64,000 nucleotides of DNA from Collinsella sp. Its GTDB lineage: Bacteria > Actinomycetota > Coriobacteriia > Coriobacteriales > Coriobacteriaceae. Made by a program: the position numbers and the translations under genes. Below are positions 60,258 to 64,000 of this stretch, in pieces; the first letter of the stretch is position 1, and the number at the start of each line of letters is the position of its first letter. The notes below the pieces were generated by a model, which searched no databases, was not told the DNA's origin, and saw only the letters and a program-made list of their open reading frames with translations. The stretch is taken from contig JAHYYP010000002.1 in NCBI GenBank assembly GCA_019424905.1, forward strand, positions 1 through 64,000, read 5' to 3'.

Positions 60258-60349
60258 CTGACACATTCCTTTCGATTTTTGCGGCGCCACATTGCCGGGC
60301 GCACGCAGGGTTACCGTGATTTGGACCGAGTCGCCGGCCCGTTGAGGAT

Positions 60350-60421
60350 GTGACAAAGGGACTGCCCTTTGTCACGTATAGGGATGGAAGCCTGCCTGGG
60401 GTATGGGATGCCAGGCAGGCT
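60350..60421. other. Two hairpins between the IID and deglycase genes
   Basis: GTGACAAAGGG/CCCTTTGTCAC (60350-60375) and AGCCTGCCTGG/CCAGGCAGGCT (60389-60421) are perfect 11-base stems in the 197-base gap inside the operon. They have no T-run, so they are more likely to affect message processing or stability than to end transcription. Confidence 0.6.
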
Positions 60422-60454
60422 CCCCGGGGAAAGCGGTTAGACGCTTGGTCGCGA

Positions 60455-61288
60455 CTAGGCCAGGATGCCGGCCGCGGAGAGGGCGATGCCGCCCACGATG
60501 GCGATCACGAGAAGCCAACCGGTGTTGACGTTCTTCTTGATGAGCCAGTACATAAGGCCGGTGAGGCCGAGGGAGATCATCTGAGGCATCATGCCGTCCA
60601 GGATGTCCTGGATAACGACGGTGCCCTCAGCGAACTGCAGCGGGGTGGTGGCGCCGATCAGCGTAGCGATCATGCCGCCCACGGACATAAGACCCACGAT
60701 GCCGCAGACATACATGAGCTTCTCCATGAGGTCGCCGCCCTGAAGCTTGCTCAAGTACTCGTGACCGCCCTGATAGCCCATCTTGGCTGCGAACCAAGTG
60801 ATCAGCACGGAGGGGACGATGGAGATGAGCATGGCCAGGATCGGGCCCATGATGGAGCCCTGCTGAGCCAGCTGAACGCCCAGGCCAAAGGCGATAACGC
60901 GGATGGTGCCCTGGAAGAAGGAGTCACCGATGCCGGAAAGCGGACCCATAAGGGAGGTCTTGACCGCGTTGATCGAATCGGGATCGAAGTTCTCGGGATC
61001 CTTGGCGTACTCCTCCTCCATGGAGGCGGAGAGGCCCAGGATGAAAGCGCTCGTCTGCGGGGTGCAGTTGTAGAACGCCATGTGACGGTGGTAAGCCTCT
61101 TTCTTAGCAGCGAGCTGCTTGGGGTCGGACTCATCCGGATAGAGGCGATCGAGCGTGGGAACCATGCCGTAGAGGAAGCCCATGTTCATCTGACGCTCGT
61201 AGTTCCAAGAGGCCTGGATGGCCCAGGAGCGCCAGAAGAACTGGCTGACCTTCTTGTTCAGGGACACGTCCTTGGTTGCGGTTGCCAT
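60455..61288 (-). CDS. PTS mannose-family permease, IID component
   Basis: A 277-residue membrane component of a mannose/fructoselysine-type PTS. The first 60 residues are soluble (SLNKKVSQFFWRSWAIQASW and NYERQMNMGFLYGMVP), followed by membrane stretches (SIMGPILAMLISIVPSVLITWF and LAMLISIVPSVL in part). Together with IIC it forms the sugar channel. The ATG at 61288 has AAGGAGG 8 bases upstream; the ORF extends to 61405 without support. It follows IIC by 13 bases. Confidence 0.9.
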   Translation of the reverse strand: MATATKDVSLNKKVSQFFWRSWAIQASWNYERQMNMGFLYGMVPTLDRLYPDESDPKQLAAKKEAYHRHMAFYNCTPQTSAFILGLSASMEEEYAKDPENFDPDSINAVKTSLMGPLSGIGDSFFQGTIRVIAFGLGVQLAQQGSIMGPILAMLISIVPSVLITWFAAKMGYQGGHEYLSKLQGGDLMEKLMYVCGIVGLMSVGGMIATLIGATTPLQFAEGTVVIQDILDGMMPQMISLGLTGLMYWLIKKNVNTGWLLVIAIVGGIALSAAGILA

Positions 61289-61301
61289 AGTGTGTTCCTC
61301 C

Positions 61302-62096
61302 TTAGTCTTCGTCGTCTTCGAGCGGATCGTAGTCGGAATCGACACCGGCGGCTGCATGGGAACCGTTGAACTTGAAGCCCATGAAGACGACAGCCAGGCA
61401 CACACCGATCAGAGCGACCGCGATGACGGACAGGTTGAGGTAAGCGGCGAGCAGGAAACCGATGAACAGGAACGGAGTCATACCCTTCTTGATCATCATG
61501 GTGAGCAGCAGGGCCAAGCCGTAGGCGGTCATGATCTTGGTCGAAACGTTAAGACCAGTGGACAGCCACTCGGGAACCATGTTGACGATGGCCTGAACCA
61601 GGTCGGTGCCAACAAAGACGGCGAGGAAGATCGGCAGGAAGTACATAATGGCGTACAGACCGGAGCCGGCGCAGATGTGCATACGGTAGGCGGTCTTGAA
61701 CTTTCCGTTATCGATCGCGCTATCTGCCACATGGGTGAGGGCGGCGATGATGGAACGGAACACGATGCCGAGGAGCTGACCCAGGACGGCGACCGGGATG
61801 GCGATCGTCATGGCGGTCTCGGCGGAAGCATCGGTCAGGCACGCAAAGGCAGCGGCCACGATGCCGCCCAGGACCATATCGGGCGGAACGGCGGCGCCGA
61901 CCTGCACCAGGCCCATGGACACGAGCTCGACGGCGGCACCGACGGCAAGGCCGGTGGGCACATCGCCCAGCAGCAGACCGACGAGCGTAGCGCCAACGAG
62001 GGGCTGCTCGAAGTTAAGACGACCGAGCAGGCGGGAGTCCCACATGCAGAACACGCCGACGAGGCCGACGAGCACCGCACTGATGAACGTATTCAT
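61302..62096 (-). CDS. PTS mannose-family permease, IIC component
   Basis: A 264-residue membrane protein beginning FISAVLVGLVGVFCMWDSRLLG with about six or more helices and the motifs GDVPTGLAVGAAVELVSMG and GAAVPPDMVLGGIVAAAFA that are characteristic of the IIC subunit of the mannose family. It carries a short acidic C-terminal tail (DYDPLEDDED). It lies between the IIAB and IID genes, separated by 36 and 13 bases. Confidence 0.9.
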   Translation of the reverse strand: MNTFISAVLVGLVGVFCMWDSRLLGRLNFEQPLVGATLVGLLLGDVPTGLAVGAAVELVSMGLVQVGAAVPPDMVLGGIVAAAFACLTDASAETAMTIAIPVAVLGQLLGIVFRSIIAALTHVADSAIDNGKFKTAYRMHICAGSGLYAIMYFLPIFLAVFVGTDLVQAIVNMVPEWLSTGLNVSTKIMTAYGLALLLTMMIKKGMTPFLFIGFLLAAYLNLSVIAVALIGVCLAVVFMGFKFNGSHAAAGVDSDYDPLEDDED

Positions 62097-62132
62097 ACCC
62101 TTCTCCTTTCAGTCAGGCAAAAGCCTGGTTGA

Positions 62133-63056
62133 TTACAGCTTGGCGTCGATGTCGACGCTCTGATACGTAGGGGTCTGCTGGACATAGAGCTTGATGCCCA
62201 TGTCGAGCAGCTGGTTGACGTCGGCCTTCTGGGTGGCGTCGAGGAAGACGGAGCTGTCCTTGCCGCCAATCTGATCGGCACCGTCGTGGTTGGCGGTGGC
62301 GCCCAGGTTGATGGCGTCGAGCTTGTAGCCCTGGCAGAACTGCAGCATCTCGGCCGTGTTGCCAAAGACGAACATGACGCGCTCACCGAGGGTGTTGAGC
62401 TTGTCCATCTTGGCGAGAGCACGCTCGACGGTGAAGACGTTCAGGCGCACGCCCTGGGGCTTGGCCAGCTTAAGAGCGCCCTTCTTGATGTCATCGTTGG
62501 CGGCAGCGTTGTCGACGACGATGATGCGCTCGGCCTGAACCTTGGTGGTCCAGGTAAAGACGACCTGACCGTGCAGCAGACGGTAGTCAAGACGTGCGAG
62601 GACGATCTTGGCGGGACCGGAGCTGTGACGGGATGCCTTGGCCTTCTTGGCAGGAGCCGCGGTGGCCTCGACCGGTGCGTTGGGGTTGGTCAGACCGGTG
62701 CGGGCCTCGTTGATGAGGGCTGCGAGCTCGGCACCCTTGACGGGGACGGGGCTCATAGCAAGCGTGAGCGCCAGCGGGATGTTGAAACCGCTGACAACCG
62801 TGAACTTCGTGCCGTTCTTGGAAAGCTCGACCATGTTGTTGTTGACCGAGCTGCCGAGCATATCGGTCAGCACATAGACGGTGTCGTCCGCGTTGAACGT
62901 GGCGATCATGGCGTCCACCTTATTGGTGATGGGCTCCTTGTCGTCACGAGCAAGCGACACGACGTGGACGTTCGACACGTCGCCGAGAACCATCTCGAGC
63001 GTGTCTTTGGCGCCTGCGGCCAGGCCGCCATGAGATGCGAGAATGATCTGATTCAT
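62133..63056 (-). CDS. PTS mannose-family IIAB fusion protein
   Basis: A 307-residue cytoplasmic phosphotransfer protein: IIA domain (residues 1-130) with the phosphoryl-accepting His9 in ASHGGLA, a Lys/Ala-rich linker (APAKKAKASRHSSG, residues 134-147), and IIB domain (148-307) with the phosphorylation site His162 in RLLHGQV. IIA and IIB are often separate in GfrAB-type systems; fusion is a variant seen in ManX-like proteins. First gene of the PTS operon (IIAB-IIC-IID-deglycase). A strong AAGGAGGAGG site precedes the ATG. Confidence 0.92.
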   Translation of the reverse strand: MNQIILASHGGLAAGAKDTLEMVLGDVSNVHVVSLARDDKEPITNKVDAMIATFNADDTVYVLTDMLGSSVNNNMVELSKNGTKFTVVSGFNIPLALTLAMSPVPVKGAELAALINEARTGLTNPNAPVEATAAPAKKAKASRHSSGPAKIVLARLDYRLLHGQVVFTWTTKVQAERIIVVDNAAANDDIKKGALKLAKPQGVRLNVFTVERALAKMDKLNTLGERVMFVFGNTAEMLQFCQGYKLDAINLGATANHDGADQIGGKDSSVFLDATQKADVNQLLDMGIKLYVQQTPTYQSVDIDAKL

Positions 63057-63087
63057 CTTGCCTCCTCCTTTTCGTTATGGTCATTAT

Positions 63088-63161
63088 AACGTCTTATACG
63101 TTGCGGATATTGGTAATTAGTATAAAGACCGTTCGCGGGTGAAAAACGACCGTTGACGGGT
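63088..63161 (-). promoter_or_regulatory. PTS operon operator and CGGTC boxes
   Basis: In gene orientation two AACGGTC boxes (rc of 63127-63140 and 63148-63161) are 21 bases apart, and an ACGTATAAGACGTT operator-like site follows (63088-63101). TATACT and TATAAT elements are both available downstream of the boxes, so the exact promoter is open. The operator-like site resembles the one next to gntR (56938). Confidence 0.5.
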
Positions 63162-63238
63162 TTAACGTACTCGTAACGTTGGCGCAGGACAGGTCGGCGC
63201 TGGCCAGGCGGTGCCCGATCAGACGCCGCGCCAATCCC

Positions 63239-64000
63239 TTATCGCACGAAGTACCAGGGGCTTTCCTGCACGGTGGGCTCCAGCGCGATGCCGGTGCGCT
63301 CCTTAAACAGATCCATGTCCTGCGATTTTTCGGTCCACCACGCATTGGGCTTAAAGGTCATGCTCTCAATGACATGACCGACAAACACACTGTTGCGCAG
63401 CTTGGAGAAGTCGGTGTTCATGATCAGGATGGACGCGAGCACCAGCACAATGCCCAGAACCTTGATCGCACCGGCGGGCTCGGCATAGACACCAATGCCC
63501 ACCAGTACGGTGACGACCGTCTCGAAAGACATTACGACGGGAACTTTCGATGTCTCGAGCCCCATGGACAGACCCTGCATATATAAGATGTAAGCCACGG
63601 CTGTGGGGATGAGTCCAAAGCCAAGGAACAACAGCAGCAGCTGTGGCGACATTGCCGCGGCGACATCCGGCCACGGAGCCGCGATAGCTGCCATAACCGC
63701 ACCGCCAAATACAAAGCCCCAAAACGTGACAGCAAGCGGGTGGACCGTCTTGGTTGCTATCCGGCTAAACACCGCGAGCGACGCACCACAAAGGCCTGCA
63801 ATCACGCCCGACGTGACGCCCCAAACCGAAAAATGAAAACCGGAAAGGTCGCCATTGGTCACTGCAAGCACGCAGCCAACGATGTTAAAGACAATGGCAA
63901 CGAGCTTGTTGGGGGTCACGTCCTCGCGATAAAGCACGCGGCCGAGCATGACGCCAAACACCGGTGAGGTGTAGAGCAGCACCGAGGCCGTGGACATGCC
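63239..64000 (-). CDS. EamA/DMT family transporter, cut by the window edge
   Basis: At least 252 residues of a multi-helix permease with one EamA repeat in full (ISGVIAGLCGASLAVFSR-like segment, then FGFGLIPTAVAYILYMQG and SFETVVTVLVGIGVYAEP) and a soluble C-terminal tail of about 45 residues (SVFVGHVIESMTFKPNAWW in part). The frame stays open to the edge, so the N-terminal repeat lies beyond 64000. It resembles the 39396-40418 protein in fold. The substrate is unknown. Confidence 0.85.
   Translation of the reverse strand, partial: GMSTASVLLYTSPVFGVMLGRVLYREDVTPNKLVAIVFNIVGCVLAVTNGDLSGFHFSVWGVTSGVIAGLCGASLAVFSRIATKTVHPLAVTFWGFVFGGAVMAAIAAPWPDVAAAMSPQLLLLFLGFGLIPTAVAYILYMQGLSMGLETSKVPVVMSFETVVTVLVGIGVYAEPAGAIKVLGIVLVLASILIMNTDFSKLRNSVFVGHVIESMTFKPNAWWTEKSQDMDLFKERTGIALEPTVQESPWYFVR

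Overview
The window looks like chromosomal DNA of a high-GC gut actinobacterium of the class Coriobacteriia, most probably Collinsella. This is inferred from GC-rich codon use, a Coriobacteria-like gene set (T-box-controlled pheST, an M32 carboxypeptidase, a DUF4012 protein, a Tad pilus locus, mannose-type PTS with SIS-domain deglycases) and GC-rich intergenic palindromes. No phage, insertion-sequence transposase, rRNA operon or CRISPR array is visible. Most genes lie on the minus strand.

Layout. 1-8.3 kb: housekeeping genes (proC, rlmH, an SPFH protein, tRNA-Leu, tatD, rsmA, metG, rsmI) and a GH5-like protein that lacks the usual acid/base glutamate. 8.5-9.6 kb: tRNA-Phe and a toxin-antitoxin-like pair. 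9.6-19.2 kb: a Tad/Flp pilus operon (cpaB-tadZ-tadA-tadB-tadC-flp and pilin/TadE/TadG-like genes, ending in a DUF192 gene). 19.4-26.5 kb: rsgA, a Ca2+-type P-ATPase, pyruvate kinase and a phospholipase-like gene. 26.5-29.3 kb: an ECF-type cobalt/nickel importer behind a NikR-like operator. 29.5-33.6 kb: pheST with a T-box leader. 33.7-40.8 kb: M32 peptidase, glmM, DUF4012 protein, EamA transporter, tRNA-Val. 41-45 kb: small uncharacterised genes and an AlbA_2-type regulator preceded by ATCTCTCAT repeats. 45-51.5 kb: M16C peptidase, 5-FTHF cyclo-ligase, metA and a hydroxyacid dehydrogenase. 51.8-63.1 kb: two SIS-domain sugar-amine deglycase-like genes, two HutC-type GntR regulators, recQ, a YitT protein, a HAD phosphatase and a complete mannose-family PTS (IIAB, IIC, IID). 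The window closes inside a second EamA transporter.

How the genes work together. The 51.8-63.1 kb stretch reads as import and phosphorylation of an amino-sugar or Amadori-type substrate by the PTS, followed by cleavage of the 6-phosphate by SIS deglycases (FrlB/GfrE/GfrF-like), under two GntR repressors whose candidate operators can be seen. The nickel/cobalt importer has a promoter followed directly by a GTGTTAC-N14-GTAACAC palindrome.

The least explained part is a set of non-coding elements. (i) Two tRNA genes (Leu, Phe) carry the same architecture: a 60-64 bp direct repeat of terminator plus tRNA 3' end, enclosing a 121-129 bp hairpin-rich insert that ends in an inverted T-arm copy. (ii) A modular structured repeat occurs directly behind the stop codons of pheS, glmM and a gntR, with a shared core and compensated arms. 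(iii) A hairpin family built on CCTGTCCC lies just in front of the ribosome binding sites of two genes. (iv) Several long perfect or near-perfect palindromes lie between genes. These are the best candidates for something undescribed here.
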